Shown here piece by piece: positions 1 to 9,332 of a stretch of 63,091 nucleotides of DNA. Each line of letters begins with the position of its first letter. Positions within the stretch are counted from its first letter, which is position 1. Source of the stretch: Gemmatimonadota bacterium (GTDB taxonomy: Bacteria; Gemmatimonadota; Gemmatimonadetes; Longimicrobiales; Gaopeijiaceae); assembly GCA_009841165.1 (NCBI GenBank), contig VXMI01000036.1, positions 1-63,091 of the forward strand, read 5' to 3'. Position numbers and translations under genes: made by a program. The notes under the pieces were generated by a model. That model did no database searches and was not told the DNA's origin. It saw nothing but the letters and a program-made list of their open reading frames with translations.

Positions 1-524
1 ATCACCTGCGCATAGGCCTGCATCTCGTTCGCCTCGGCCGCATCGTCGTCGCGGGTGCCGCTGCCGGCGTTGCCGTCGCCCAGGATCTGATGCTGATGAC
101 CCCCGTGATCGTCTCCCGCTTCCTCCTGGAGATTCCACGCCACTCCCGACTGCACGGCAAACTCGACGGGCGCGAACGCGGCATCGAGGCCCAGGCCGGC
201 GAAGCGCGCGTTGAACTCCAGGTTGTCCGTGCTGTTGGACCTGAGGATCCCGAGGGCGAAGTGGTCGTGGGGTGCGTACGCCAGGCCGAGACGGTTCAGC
301 ACGAATCCGTCGAGCCCCCACAGGTCGCTCCCGCCGTCCGACAGATAGCCGAACCTGTGCGAGATCTCGATCAGGATGTCGCCCGCGTTCATACCGGCTG
401 CAGTCGGCAGCGTCGCCGATTGCGTGGAGGCGAAGACGTCCTGCGCCGAGGCCGTGGCAGGCGTCGCCACCCAGAAGACGGCGACGCAGAGGCTCGGCAG
501 TGTCCGCTCGATGAGGATCTTCAT
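1..524 (-). CDS. DUF5777-type outer-membrane beta-barrel protein, C-terminus cut by window edge
   Basis: Reading leftward from an ATG at 522-524 the frame stays open to the window edge, so at least 174 residues are present and the C-terminal part is missing. The first 29 residues form a signal peptide ending in an Ala-rich stretch with a TASAQ cleavage region. The mature start contains GDILIEISHRF, followed by DLWGLDGFVLNRLGL and a run of short amphipathic strands; this order is typical of DUF5777 barrel proteins, whose function is unknown. A His/Asp-rich insert near residues 145-165 is probably a loop. A TATCCT box lies 6 bases before the ATG and no Shine-Dalgarno is visible, but there is no convincing -35. 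The gene is divergent from moxR. Family assignment is from memory of the motif pattern. Confidence 0.72.
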   Translation of the reverse strand, partial: MKILIERTLPSLCVAVFWVATPATASAQDVFASTQSATLPTAAGMNAGDILIEISHRFGYLSDGGSDLWGLDGFVLNRLGLAYAPHDHFALGILRSNSTDNLEFNARFAGLGLDAAFAPVEFAVQSGVAWNLQEEAGDDHGGHQHQILGDGNAGSGTRDDDAAEANEMQAYAQV

Positions 525-735
525 GCGTAAAGGATACGTGTGGCTGAGCGTCCCGGCGACCTTTCCCGGCCGGCTCGCCCAACACCCGGCAACCGTTCCC
601 CGCAGCCCTTCATCCATTAAGATTGTCTGCGAATCGAATCACGGGGCCTCCGCGGCCCTGCCGCGCTCTTCGCGGGCGGTGGGATTCCCGCGCCCACGCG
701 CACTCCCTGAACACGAACACTTACCACAAGGTGGC

Positions 736-1725
<990 letters not shown>

Positions 1726-1747
1726 GATTCAGGATAGTAAGGTCGAC

Positions 1748-1773
1748 ATGACATTTTGTAATGTTGTCATTAC
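1748..1773. promoter_or_regulatory. Nested inverted repeats between moxR and the DUF58 gene
   Basis: Two dyads overlap: ATGACA (1748-1753) pairs with TGTCAT (1765-1770), and GTAATG (1758-1763) pairs with CATTAC (1768-1773) across a TTGT loop. The stretch is strikingly AT-rich for this genome. It could be an operator, an RNA hairpin or a processing site within the operon. A related GTAATG/CATTAC dyad follows the last gene of the operon at 9284-9332. Confidence 0.35.
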
Positions 1774-1800
1774 AGCGTGGCCAGCTGAAGGCAGCGACCG

Positions 1801-2679
1801 GTGATTCCCCGCGAGATTCTCAGGCAGGTCAGGCTGCTGGAGATCACCACGCGCGGCCTGGTGAACGACGTGTTCTCGGGCGAGTACCACTCCGTCTTCA
1901 AGGGACGGGGGATGAGCTTCGCCGAGGTGCGGGAGTACCGCTACGGCGACGACATTCGAGGGATCGACTGGAACGTGACGGCGCGGACCGGCTCGCCCCA
2001 CGTGAAAGTCTTCGAGGAGGAGCGCGAGCTGACGCTGATGCTGGTCGTGGACGTGAGCGCGTCGGCGCACTTCGGGACCCGCGCGCGGATGAAGTCCGAG
2101 CTGGCGGCGGAGCTGTGTGGGGTGCTGGCGTTCAGCGCGATCAAGAACAACGACAAGGTCGGGCTGATTCTGTTTTCCGACCGGATCGAGCGGTTCGTGC
2201 CGCCGCGGAAGGGGCGCCGGCATGCGCTGCGGGTGCTGCGCGAGTTGCTGTACCACCCGGCTCAGGGGACGGGGACGGACATCGCGGGTGCGCTGGAGTA
2301 CCTGGCGCGGGTGACGCGGCGGCGGGCGGTTGCGTTCCTGGTGTCGGACTTTCTGGCCGAGGGGTACGAGCAGGCGCTGTCGGTGGCGGCGCGGCGGCAC
2401 GATCTGGTCGCGGTGCGCGTGGGCGATGTGCGCGAGGCCGAAGTTCCGCCGATGGGGTTCGTCGAGTTCGAGGACGCCGAAACGGGCGAGCGGGTGGTGG
2501 TGAACACGTCGGGCCGGGCGTTCCAGGCCCGGTACGGGGCCGGGAGCGCGGCGGCGCGGGCGCGCGTGGACGACGTCTTCCGGCGCAGCAAGGTGGACTC
2601 GATCGATGTGACGACGGGGGTGCCGTACGAGCGGGCGCTCAGGCGCTTCTTCGAGGAGCGGGGACGGCGGGTGCGGTGA
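1801..2679 (+). CDS. DUF58 (vWA-like) protein of the Bat operon
   Basis: A 292-residue DUF58 protein. The N-terminal signature DWNVTARTG lies at residues 56-64 and a MIDAS-like DVSAS at 84-88, showing the vWA fold typical of DUF58. There is no obvious membrane segment, so it is probably cytoplasmic or peripheral. The start is a GTG at 1801; the reading MIPREILRQVRLLE is the usual start of the family. DUF58 genes almost always follow moxR and are thought to be clients of that ATPase. The downstream gene begins 5 bases after the stop. Confidence 0.9.
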   Translation: MIPREILRQVRLLEITTRGLVNDVFSGEYHSVFKGRGMSFAEVREYRYGDDIRGIDWNVTARTGSPHVKVFEEERELTLMLVVDVSASAHFGTRARMKSELAAELCGVLAFSAIKNNDKVGLILFSDRIERFVPPRKGRRHALRVLRELLYHPAQGTGTDIAGALEYLARVTRRRAVAFLVSDFLAEGYEQALSVAARRHDLVAVRVGDVREAEVPPMGFVEFEDAETGERVVVNTSGRAFQARYGAGSAAARARVDDVFRRSKVDSIDVTTGVPYERALRRFFEERGRRVR

Positions 2680-2684
2680 GGGCC

Positions 2685-3692
2685 ATGGCCTGGTGGGGCG
2701 CGGTGGTCGCGGCGGCTGCGGCGACAGGCGCGGGAGTGGCGCCGGGCGCGGGTGTGCGGGAGGCGGCCGCGCAGGACTTGCGCGTCGCCATGGACGTCGA
2801 CACGACGATGATCCACCTGGGCGACCCGGTCTCGGTGTTGTTGCGGGTGGAGCACCCGGCGGACTGGTCGGTCGAGTGGGCGGACTCGCTCGATGTCGCG
2901 CCCTTCGAGGTGCTCAGCTATGGGGTCGCGCCACCGAGTGCCGCGCCGGGAGGTGATGGAGCGGTGTCCGCCGCGGCGCTCGTCCTCACGAGCTTCGAGC
3001 TGGGCGAGCTGGAGATCCCGGTGATCGACATCCCGGTGGTGGGCCCCGACGGCACCGTGCGAACGCTCTTCACCGACCCCTACCGCATCGGCGTCGTGAG
3101 CGTCGGGCTCGACGAGTCGGGCGACCTCCGTGAGATCAGGGGGCCGCTGTCGATCGCGCGCAACTGGTGGCTCCTGATCCCCTGGCTGCTGCTGGCGGCG
3201 GCCGTCGCGGCGGGTGCCTTCCTACTTCACCGGCGCAGGCGCGCGCGCCCCGTGGCCGAAGTCGCCAGGCCGAAGGTGCCGCCGCGCCCGCACCACCTGG
3301 TGGCGCTCGAGGCGCTCGACGAGCTGGAGCGGTCGTCGCTGCTGGAGCGCGGCGAGGTGAAGACCTGGCACGTGCGCGTGTCGGAGATCGTGCGCACCTA
3401 CGTCGAGGGGCAGCTCGAAGTGCCGGCCCTCGAGATGACCACGCGCGAGGTGGTCGCCGGGCTGCGCAACGCCGCGCTCGGCAGCCGGATCACGGACACC
3501 TTCCACACCTTCCTGGCCCGCTGCGACCTGGTGAAGTTCGCGAAGCTGCGACCCGGCGCGGACGCGTCACAGGAGGTGCTGGGCGTGGCGCGCACCCTGG
3601 TCGAGTTGACGAGCGGGCCGGGCCGGGGGCCGGAGTCGGGCAACGGCGAGCGGCCGGATGAAGCCGAGGAAGCAGCCGGGGGTAGCCGATGA
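2685..3692 (+). CDS. DUF4381/BatD-like single-pass membrane protein
   Basis: A 335-residue protein with a signal peptide (residues 1-28, ending AAAQ), an Ig-like extracytoplasmic segment of about 120 residues, one transmembrane helix near residues 160-180 (a WWLLIPWLLLAA stretch) followed at once by RRRRAR, and a cytoplasmic C-terminal domain of about 120 residues. This layout and its place between DUF58 and batA match the DUF4381-type genes of MoxR-Bat operons. An in-frame GTG at 2676 overlapping the DUF58 stop would add three residues; I chose the ATG at 2685. The stop overlaps the batA ATG by four bases (ATGA), implying translational coupling. Confidence 0.75.
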   Translation: MAWWGAVVAAAAATGAGVAPGAGVREAAAQDLRVAMDVDTTMIHLGDPVSVLLRVEHPADWSVEWADSLDVAPFEVLSYGVAPPSAAPGGDGAVSAAALVLTSFELGELEIPVIDIPVVGPDGTVRTLFTDPYRIGVVSVGLDESGDLREIRGPLSIARNWWLLIPWLLLAAAVAAGAFLLHRRRRARPVAEVARPKVPPRPHHLVALEALDELERSSLLERGEVKTWHVRVSEIVRTYVEGQLEVPALEMTTREVVAGLRNAALGSRITDTFHTFLARCDLVKFAKLRPGADASQEVLGVARTLVELTSGPGRGPESGNGERPDEAEEAAGGSR

Positions 3693-4681
3693 TCTTTCGA
3701 TTCGAGGATCCGTGGTTCCTGCTCTTCCTGGGTGTCGTCCCGCTGCTGGGGTGGTGGTACCTGTCGCGCGGGCGGAGGCGGCGGGGGTCGCTCACCCACC
3801 CGGACGTTGCGGGGCTCGCGCGCGCCGACGGCGGCGAGGGGCGGTGGCTGCGGCACCTGCCGGCCGCGCTGCGCGGACTGGCGCTGGTCTGCCTCATCGT
3901 GGCGTTCGCGCGGCCACAGACCGGGGTGACCGGCGAGAACGTCGTCTCGGAGGGGATCGACATCGTGATGGCGCTCGACGTTTCCAGCTCGATGCTCGCG
4001 GAGGACCTGGCGCCCAACCGGCTGGAGGCGGTCAAGGAGGTGGCCGCCGACTTCGCCGCGGGCCGCGCGAACGACCGCATCGGCCTGGTGATCTTCGCAG
4101 GCAGGGCGTTCACCCAGGCCCCGCTCACCCTGGATCACTCCGTGGTGACGTCGCTGATGGCCGAACTCGAGGTCGGCATGGTCGAGGACGGCACGGCGGT
4201 GGGGATGGGGCTGGCCACCGCGGTGAAGCGGCTGCAGGCGAGCGAGGCGGCGTCGAAGGTCGTGATCCTGCTGACCGACGGGCGCAACAACCGGGGCGAG
4301 ATCGATCCGGTCACCGCCGCTCAGGCAGCCCAGGCGCTGGGTGTGCGCGTCTACACGATAGGCGCGGGCGCGCGGGGCATGGCCCGGGTTCCGGTGACGG
4401 ACCGCTTCGGCGGGCGCCGCTACGTCACCACCCGTGTCGACGTGGACGAACCGGTGCTGCGGACCACCGCCGAGACGACCGGCGGCCGCTACTACCGCGC
4501 GACCGATCGCGAGAGCCTCGAGGCTATCTACGATGAGATCGACGAACTGGAGACGACCGAGATCCTTGTGCAGAATTTCACAAGCTACGGCGAACGCTTC
4601 ACCCTGCCGCTGGCTGCGGGACTGATCCTGCTGCTTCTCGAGGTGGTACTGAGGCGCACCTGGCTGAGGACACTGCCCTGA
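3689..4681 (+). CDS. batA: BatA: membrane-anchored vWA protein
   Basis: A 330-residue vWA-domain membrane protein. Two N-terminal helices (about 9-27 and 58-75) precede the vWA domain with MIDAS motif DVSSSM at residues 97-102, and a third hydrophobic helix lies near the C-terminus. The 2-helix/vWA/1-helix arrangement is that of BatA. Bat proteins were first linked to aerotolerance in Bacteroides; their biochemical role is unresolved but probably involves envelope protein assembly with MoxR. The start overlaps the preceding stop and the stop shares bases with the batB ATG (4681). Confidence 0.9.
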   Translation: MIFRFEDPWFLLFLGVVPLLGWWYLSRGRRRRGSLTHPDVAGLARADGGEGRWLRHLPAALRGLALVCLIVAFARPQTGVTGENVVSEGIDIVMALDVSSSMLAEDLAPNRLEAVKEVAADFAAGRANDRIGLVIFAGRAFTQAPLTLDHSVVTSLMAELEVGMVEDGTAVGMGLATAVKRLQASEAASKVVILLTDGRNNRGEIDPVTAAQAAQALGVRVYTIGAGARGMARVPVTDRFGGRRYVTTRVDVDEPVLRTTAETTGGRYYRATDRESLEAIYDEIDELETTEILVQNFTSYGERFTLPLAAGLILLLLEVVLRRTWLRTLP

Positions 4682-5685
4682 TGTTCCGCTTCGGCGCCGG
4701 TCCGTGGCTGTGGGCGCTGGCCCTCGTCCCGCTGCTCGCCGTGCTGTACTGGTACGCGAGCGGGCGGAGCCGCGCGCTCCTCGACCGCTTCGGAGAGCAC
4801 GAGCTGGTGCGACGCCTGCGGTCGTCGGTCAACACGACGGCCGTGCGGTGGAAGATGGCGCTCATCCTGGGCGCGGTCGCGCTGCTCGGCTTCGCGCTCG
4901 CGCGCCCGCAGTTCGGCACACGGGTGGAGACGCTGCGCCGCCAGGGCCAGGACGTGATGGTCGCGCTGGACGTCTCGAACTCGATGTACGCCGAGGACAT
5001 CGCACCCAACCGGCTGGAGCGCGCGAAGATCGAGATCGGCCGCATCATCCAGCGTCTGGACGGAGACCGGATCGGCCTGGTCGCCTTCGCGGGCGACGCC
5101 TTCGTGCAGAGCCCGCTCACGGCGGACTACGGCGCGGCGATGATGTTCCTGAGCGCCATGGACCCGACGCTGATGTCGACGCAGGGAACCGATCTTGCGA
5201 AGGCGATCACGGTGGCCGTGGAGGCGCTCGATGAGACTCCGGCCGAGAACAGGATCGTGGTGATCGTCACCGATGGCGAGGACCACGAGGGAGGGCTCGC
5301 CGAGGCGATCGCGGCGGCGGCCGAGGCCGAGGTCACGATCCACACGGTGGGCGTGGGATCGGTGGAGGGCGTGCCGCTCCCCGACGTGGAGGGCATGGAG
5401 CCGCGGGGCAGGTTCCGCCGTGACGAGCAGGGCAATGTGATCACGACCCGGCTCAACGAAACCGCGCTTCAGGACATCGCCCTGCAAACGGGCGGCGAGT
5501 ACCACAGAATCGGCCTGGGCACCGGAGGACTGACGCGCCTCGTAGACCGGATCGAAGACGGCGGCCGGGAGGTGGAGTCACGGGAAGTCACGCAGTTCGA
5601 GGAACAGTTTCAGATATTCCTGGGCGCCGCATTGCTTATGCTGGTCGCGGAGTTCATCGTGCCAGGCAGGCGACGCCGCCCGTGA
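4681..5685 (+). CDS. batB: BatB: membrane-anchored vWA protein
   Basis: A 334-residue paralogue of BatA with the same layout: N-terminal helices at about 7-26 and 57-75, vWA domain with MIDAS DVSNSM at residues 97-102 and a TDGEDHEGG metal-site loop, and a final hydrophobic helix. The ATG shares its A with the last base of the batA stop, which points to coupled translation. BatA and BatB are thought to act together in the inner membrane. The following gene begins 56 bases downstream of the stop if the ATG with a good ribosome site is used. Confidence 0.9.
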   Translation: MFRFGAGPWLWALALVPLLAVLYWYASGRSRALLDRFGEHELVRRLRSSVNTTAVRWKMALILGAVALLGFALARPQFGTRVETLRRQGQDVMVALDVSNSMYAEDIAPNRLERAKIEIGRIIQRLDGDRIGLVAFAGDAFVQSPLTADYGAAMMFLSAMDPTLMSTQGTDLAKAITVAVEALDETPAENRIVVIVTDGEDHEGGLAEAIAAAAEAEVTIHTVGVGSVEGVPLPDVEGMEPRGRFRRDEQGNVITTRLNETALQDIALQTGGEYHRIGLGTGGLTRLVDRIEDGGREVESREVTQFEEQFQIFLGAALLMLVAEFIVPGRRRRP

Positions 5686-5741
5686 ATGGAACCCCCACGG
5701 CATTCGAGCGGCGCTGCATCCGGGCTGTCGGAGGAAGCCAC

Positions 5742-6581
5742 ATGAGAACCCTTCGCTCGCTTGTGCGGCGGCGGCACGCCGCGGGATCCGCGGCCGGCGC
5801 GATCGTGCTATCCCTGGCGTGCATGATGACCGCGATCGTTGTGCCGGCGGTTCCTGCGGCCGCCCAGGACGGTCGCCGCGAGGTCGAGGCCGGGAACCGG
5901 CTCTACGACGAGGGACGCTACCAGGAGGCGCACGCCCGCTATCTGGAAGCCCTCGAGAAGGTCCCGGGGCTGCCGCTCGCCCGCTTCAACGAGGGCAACG
6001 CGCTCTACCGGAGCCAGGAGTTTCAGCGCGCGATGGAGGCATTCCTGGAGGCGGCCGAGGGAGCCGATCCGGAGTGGCAGGCGGGCGCCCTGTACAACCT
6101 CGGGAACGCGTTGATCAGGCAGCAGCAGCCGGGGCCGGCGGCCGAGGCGTACAAGCAGGCGCTGCGCCTGGATCCGGGAGATCGGGACGCGAAGCACAAC
6201 CTCGAGCTGGCGCTTCAGCAATTGGAGCAACAGCAGCAGCAACAGGGCGGCGAGGGGCAGGAAGGCGACGAGCAGAACCAGGATCAACAGCAGCAGGGAC
6301 AGGACCGGCAGCAGCCCCGGGGCGATCAGGAGAGCGAGCAGCAGAACGACCCCTCGGAGGGGGAGGACGGGCAGCAGCAGCCCCGGCCGCAGGACGGCCA
6401 GGCGGAAGGCGAATCGTCGCCGGAGGACCAGCAGGACGGGGAGGGGCAGCCCGAGATGCCACCACCGCAGATGACTCCCGAACAGGCCGAGCGCCTGTTG
6501 CAGGCGATTACCGAAGATCCGGGCGAGGTCAATCGGAAGGCGGCGCAGGCACGTGGCCCGCGGCCCAGGAGGGACTGGTAG
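5742..6581 (+). CDS. batC: BatC: TPR protein with Gln-rich tail
   Basis: A 279-residue secreted or periplasmic TPR protein. The ATG at 5742 is preceded by GGAGG and followed by a signal peptide ending AAAQDG; an alternative GTG at 5682 would put 20 extra residues before the signal, which is unlikely. TPR repeats cover roughly residues 40-145. From about residue 145 to 255 the protein is low-complexity and rich in Gln, Glu, Asp and Gly, which is why the DNA at 6200-6470 is full of CAG triplets. The tail ends in a short conserved segment (MTPEQAERLLQAITEDPGE), as in many BatC proteins. It is part of the Bat complex. Confidence 0.85.
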   Translation: MRTLRSLVRRRHAAGSAAGAIVLSLACMMTAIVVPAVPAAAQDGRREVEAGNRLYDEGRYQEAHARYLEALEKVPGLPLARFNEGNALYRSQEFQRAMEAFLEAAEGADPEWQAGALYNLGNALIRQQQPGPAAEAYKQALRLDPGDRDAKHNLELALQQLEQQQQQQGGEGQEGDEQNQDQQQQGQDRQQPRGDQESEQQNDPSEGEDGQQQPRPQDGQAEGESSPEDQQDGEGQPEMPPPQMTPEQAERLLQAITEDPGEVNRKAAQARGPRPRRDW

Positions 6582-6638
6582 GATGAGGGAGACGATCCAC
6601 GCCTGCACGATCACGGTCGTTCCCGCAGGCGAGGAGGC

Positions 6639-8498
6639 GTGGCAGGGGTGACGGTCGTATCACGGTCGGGGAGGGGCACGCCGTGGTCGAGCCTCCTTAC
6701 CCTGTGGATCATCGCGTTGGCCTCGCCCGGCGCCGTCCTTGCACAGGACGTCGGTGCGCGCGCGTTCCTCAGTGCTTCGCAGGTGGGGGTGGGGCGCCAG
6801 TTCGTGCTGAATGTGGAGGTTTCGGGCACGCAGCAGCTGGAGACCGATCCGGTGCTGCCCGACATGGAGGAGTTTGCCGGCTTTCTGAGCGCGGGGACGT
6901 CCACGTCGATCCAGATCGTGAACGGGCGCACGAGCATGGCGATCACCTACCAGTACCGCTTCCAGGCGCTTCAGGAGGGGACGTTCGAGATCGGGCCGGT
7001 GAGCGTCACGGTCGGGGACCGGACGGTGCACACGGAGCGGGTGACGCTGGTGGTCTCCGACGCTCCGCCGCCGTCTCCCGGACCCGGCGCGGGGGCTGGT
7101 GCCGGCGATCCGGGTGTGGCTGTTTCGCCGGAGGACCTCTTTGTCGAAACGAATGTTTCCACGACTCGGGTCTTCGAGAACGAACCGATCACCGTCGAGT
7201 ACCGGATCTTCACGCGCGTTCCCGTGCAGACGTACACGATCACGACGCTGCCGCAGGCGACGGGTTTCTGGTCGGAGGAGCTCGAGCAGCCCACCTCGCC
7301 GCAGACGCAGCAGGTGATCCGGGATGGGAGCGAATACCTGACGGCGACCATCCGGCGCATGGTGCTGTTCCCTACGGGCCCCGGCACCAGGACCCTCGAT
7401 CCCATGAGCGTGGAGGCGCAAGTGCGGGTGCGCGATCGCAGGGCTCTTGATCCGTTTGCCGACATCTTCGACTTCTCGAGTCTGATGGACCGCCGCATTC
7501 CGGTGGTGGTGGCCTCGCAGCCGGTGACCGTCGAGGTGCTTCCGTTGCCGGTCGAGGGCAGGCCCGGGTCGTTCGCGGGGCATGTCGGGAGTCTGGACGT
7601 TGCCACCTCGCTCGACAGCGATGCGGTGGAGACGAACGAGGCGGTCACGCTGACGGTCGAGTATTCCGGGACCGGGAACCTGCGCACGCTCGTGCCGCCC
7701 GACATCGAGTTCCCCGTCGAGTTCGAGGCGTTTCCGCCCGAGGCGAGCGACCGGATATCGGAGGGCGGCGGAAGCCTGCAGGGGTCGCGCACCTGGGAGT
7801 ACGTGCTGATTCCACGCGCGCCCGGCGAGTTGACGATTCCCCCGGTGGAGGTTTCCTACTTCGACCCTGCGTCCGGACGGTTCGGGAGCGCGCGGTCGCA
7901 GCCCCTGGGGATCACGGTTACCGGCGAGGCTCCTGCCGGCGAAGGCGCCGGGGCGGTGCCGACGGCCGTCGAGACGCTGCGCGAGGAAATCCGCTTCATC
8001 CGGATCGGAACGCCGCGCTTCAGGCGGGCGGATGTGTCGCTGTTCTCGATGGGAGCCTTCTGGGTGGTGCTGCTGCTTCCGCTCGTCGCCGCGGGGGGCG
8101 CGCTCGTGCTGCGCCGGCACCGGGACCGGCTCGAGGGCGACGTGGCCTATGCCCGGGTGAGGCGCGCCAGGCGCATGGCGAAAAGGCGGCTTGCCCGGGC
8201 CCGCGGCATGGCGTCGGGGGATCCGAGGGAGTTCCATGCCGAGGTCGCGGGAGCGCTTCAGGGGCTGTTGGCCGACAAGCTGAACATCGCCGAGGCGGGG
8301 CTGGTGAGGGAGGAAGCGGGAAGGATCGCGGCGCGGCGCGGTGTTTCAGCTGAAACGCTTGCTCGACTCTTCGCCTGCCTGGACGACTGCGACCGGCAGC
8401 GGTTTGCACCCGCGGGCGCGGACCGCGAGCCGGCGGAGAAGGTGCTGGAGCGGGCGGCGGCGATCATGGGCGATCTGGCGCGGGAGCTGTCGACGTGA
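6639..8498 (+). CDS. batD: BatD: large periplasmic Ig-domain protein
   Basis: A 619-residue protein with a signal peptide (ending VLAQD), repeated beta-rich Ig-like domains typical of BatD/oxygen-tolerance proteins (roughly residues 35-430), one transmembrane helix near residues 468-490, and a cytoplasmic alpha-helical tail beginning with a very basic stretch (RVRRARRMAKRRLARAR). The longest frame starts with GTG at 6639, but GAGGAGG at 6631-6637 sits only one base before it; a GTG at 6648 in the same frame has better spacing and may be the true start. The stop overlaps the batE GTG. Confidence 0.85.
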   Translation: MAGVTVVSRSGRGTPWSSLLTLWIIALASPGAVLAQDVGARAFLSASQVGVGRQFVLNVEVSGTQQLETDPVLPDMEEFAGFLSAGTSTSIQIVNGRTSMAITYQYRFQALQEGTFEIGPVSVTVGDRTVHTERVTLVVSDAPPPSPGPGAGAGAGDPGVAVSPEDLFVETNVSTTRVFENEPITVEYRIFTRVPVQTYTITTLPQATGFWSEELEQPTSPQTQQVIRDGSEYLTATIRRMVLFPTGPGTRTLDPMSVEAQVRVRDRRALDPFADIFDFSSLMDRRIPVVVASQPVTVEVLPLPVEGRPGSFAGHVGSLDVATSLDSDAVETNEAVTLTVEYSGTGNLRTLVPPDIEFPVEFEAFPPEASDRISEGGGSLQGSRTWEYVLIPRAPGELTIPPVEVSYFDPASGRFGSARSQPLGITVTGEAPAGEGAGAVPTAVETLREEIRFIRIGTPRFRRADVSLFSMGAFWVVLLLPLVAAGGALVLRRHRDRLEGDVAYARVRRARRMAKRRLARARGMASGDPREFHAEVAGALQGLLADKLNIAEAGLVREEAGRIAARRGVSAETLARLFACLDDCDRQRFAPAGADREPAEKVLERAAAIMGDLARELST

Positions 8499-9259
8499 GG
8501 CGGGGTCCGGTGCTGGCGCTGTCGGCCGTCGCCGCGCTACTCGCGCCCTCGGTCGCCCATGCCCAGGAGGCGCTCTTCGACGAAGGGAATCGCCTCTACC
8601 AGGAAGGCGACTTCGGGGGGGCGGCGGACCGCTATGTGGCCGTGCTGGAAGGCGGGTACGAATCGGCGGCTCTCTACTACAACCTCGGGAACGCGCACTT
8701 CCGCCTCGGTGAAGTGGCGCGGGCGGTCCTCAACTACGAACGTGCGGCGCGGCTCGACCCGGCGGACGAGGATGTCCAGGCGAACCTGGCGCTCGTCAAC
8801 CAGATGCTTCAGGACAGAATCGAACCGTTGCCGCGCTTCTGGATGCTGTCGGTCTTCGACTGGTGGATGGCCCTGATTCCGCGAGGATGGCTCGCGACCG
8901 CGGCGGCGGCGTGCTATTCAGTGCTCGGCCTTGCGGCGGTCCTCATGGTCCTGGATCGACCCCGCGGTTGGCGTGCAGCCCTGCGGAGAGCCGTGTACGC
9001 CGGGGCCGTGGGCACGGTAATCCTGGGGGGTACGCTGCTGATTCGGGAGACCGGTCTCGGACACGCCGAGCATGCAGTCGTCATGGCGACGGAGGCCCGC
9101 GTGCTGAATGCGCCGTCCGAGGAGGGGGGTCTGGCCGTATTCACGCTTCACGAGGGCACGAAGGTGCGCATCGACCGGCGCACGGGTGAATGGGCCGAAA
9201 TCGTCCTGGCCGACGGGAAGGTTGGCTGGCTGCGGGTCGCTCTGATCGAGGTGATCTGA
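8495..9259 (+). CDS. batE: BatE: TPR membrane protein with SH3-like C-terminus
   Basis: A 254-residue protein with a signal peptide (ending AHAQE), TPR repeats at about residues 27-105, two transmembrane helices at about 130-150 and 165-185, and a C-terminal SH3-like segment from about 190 ending in GWLRVALIEVI. This TPR-TM-SH3 arrangement is characteristic of BatE. The GTG start overlaps the batD stop by four bases. It is the last gene of the moxR-batE operon and converges on the TonB receptor gene. Confidence 0.87.
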   Translation: MRRGPVLALSAVAALLAPSVAHAQEALFDEGNRLYQEGDFGGAADRYVAVLEGGYESAALYYNLGNAHFRLGEVARAVLNYERAARLDPADEDVQANLALVNQMLQDRIEPLPRFWMLSVFDWWMALIPRGWLATAAAACYSVLGLAAVLMVLDRPRGWRAALRRAVYAGAVGTVILGGTLLIRETGLGHAEHAVVMATEARVLNAPSEEGGLAVFTLHEGTKVRIDRRTGEWAEIVLADGKVGWLRVALIEVI

Positions 9260-9283
9260 GGGGGCCGGGCTTATCGATCAAAT

Positions 9284-9332
9284 ATGTAATGTCGAGGCGA
9301 CACAATGACAAGTCAGCATTACATTATCTGAC
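9284..9332. promoter_or_regulatory. Cluster of inverted repeats between the convergent batE and TonB-receptor genes
   Basis: ATGTAATG (9284-9291) is mirrored by CATTACAT (9317-9324). Inside this lies the hairpin TGTCG-AGG-CGACA (9290-9302), and GTCAG (9312-9316) pairs with CTGAC (9328-9332), overlapping the receptor stop codon. It lies where two transcripts converge, so a bidirectional terminator is possible, but there is no T-run. The GTAATG/CATTAC arms match the dyad at 1758-1773. Confidence 0.35.

Noticed and set aside
6200-6470. CAG-rich repetitive DNA
   Set aside because: It encodes the Gln-rich low-complexity tail of BatC and shows no fixed repeat unit.
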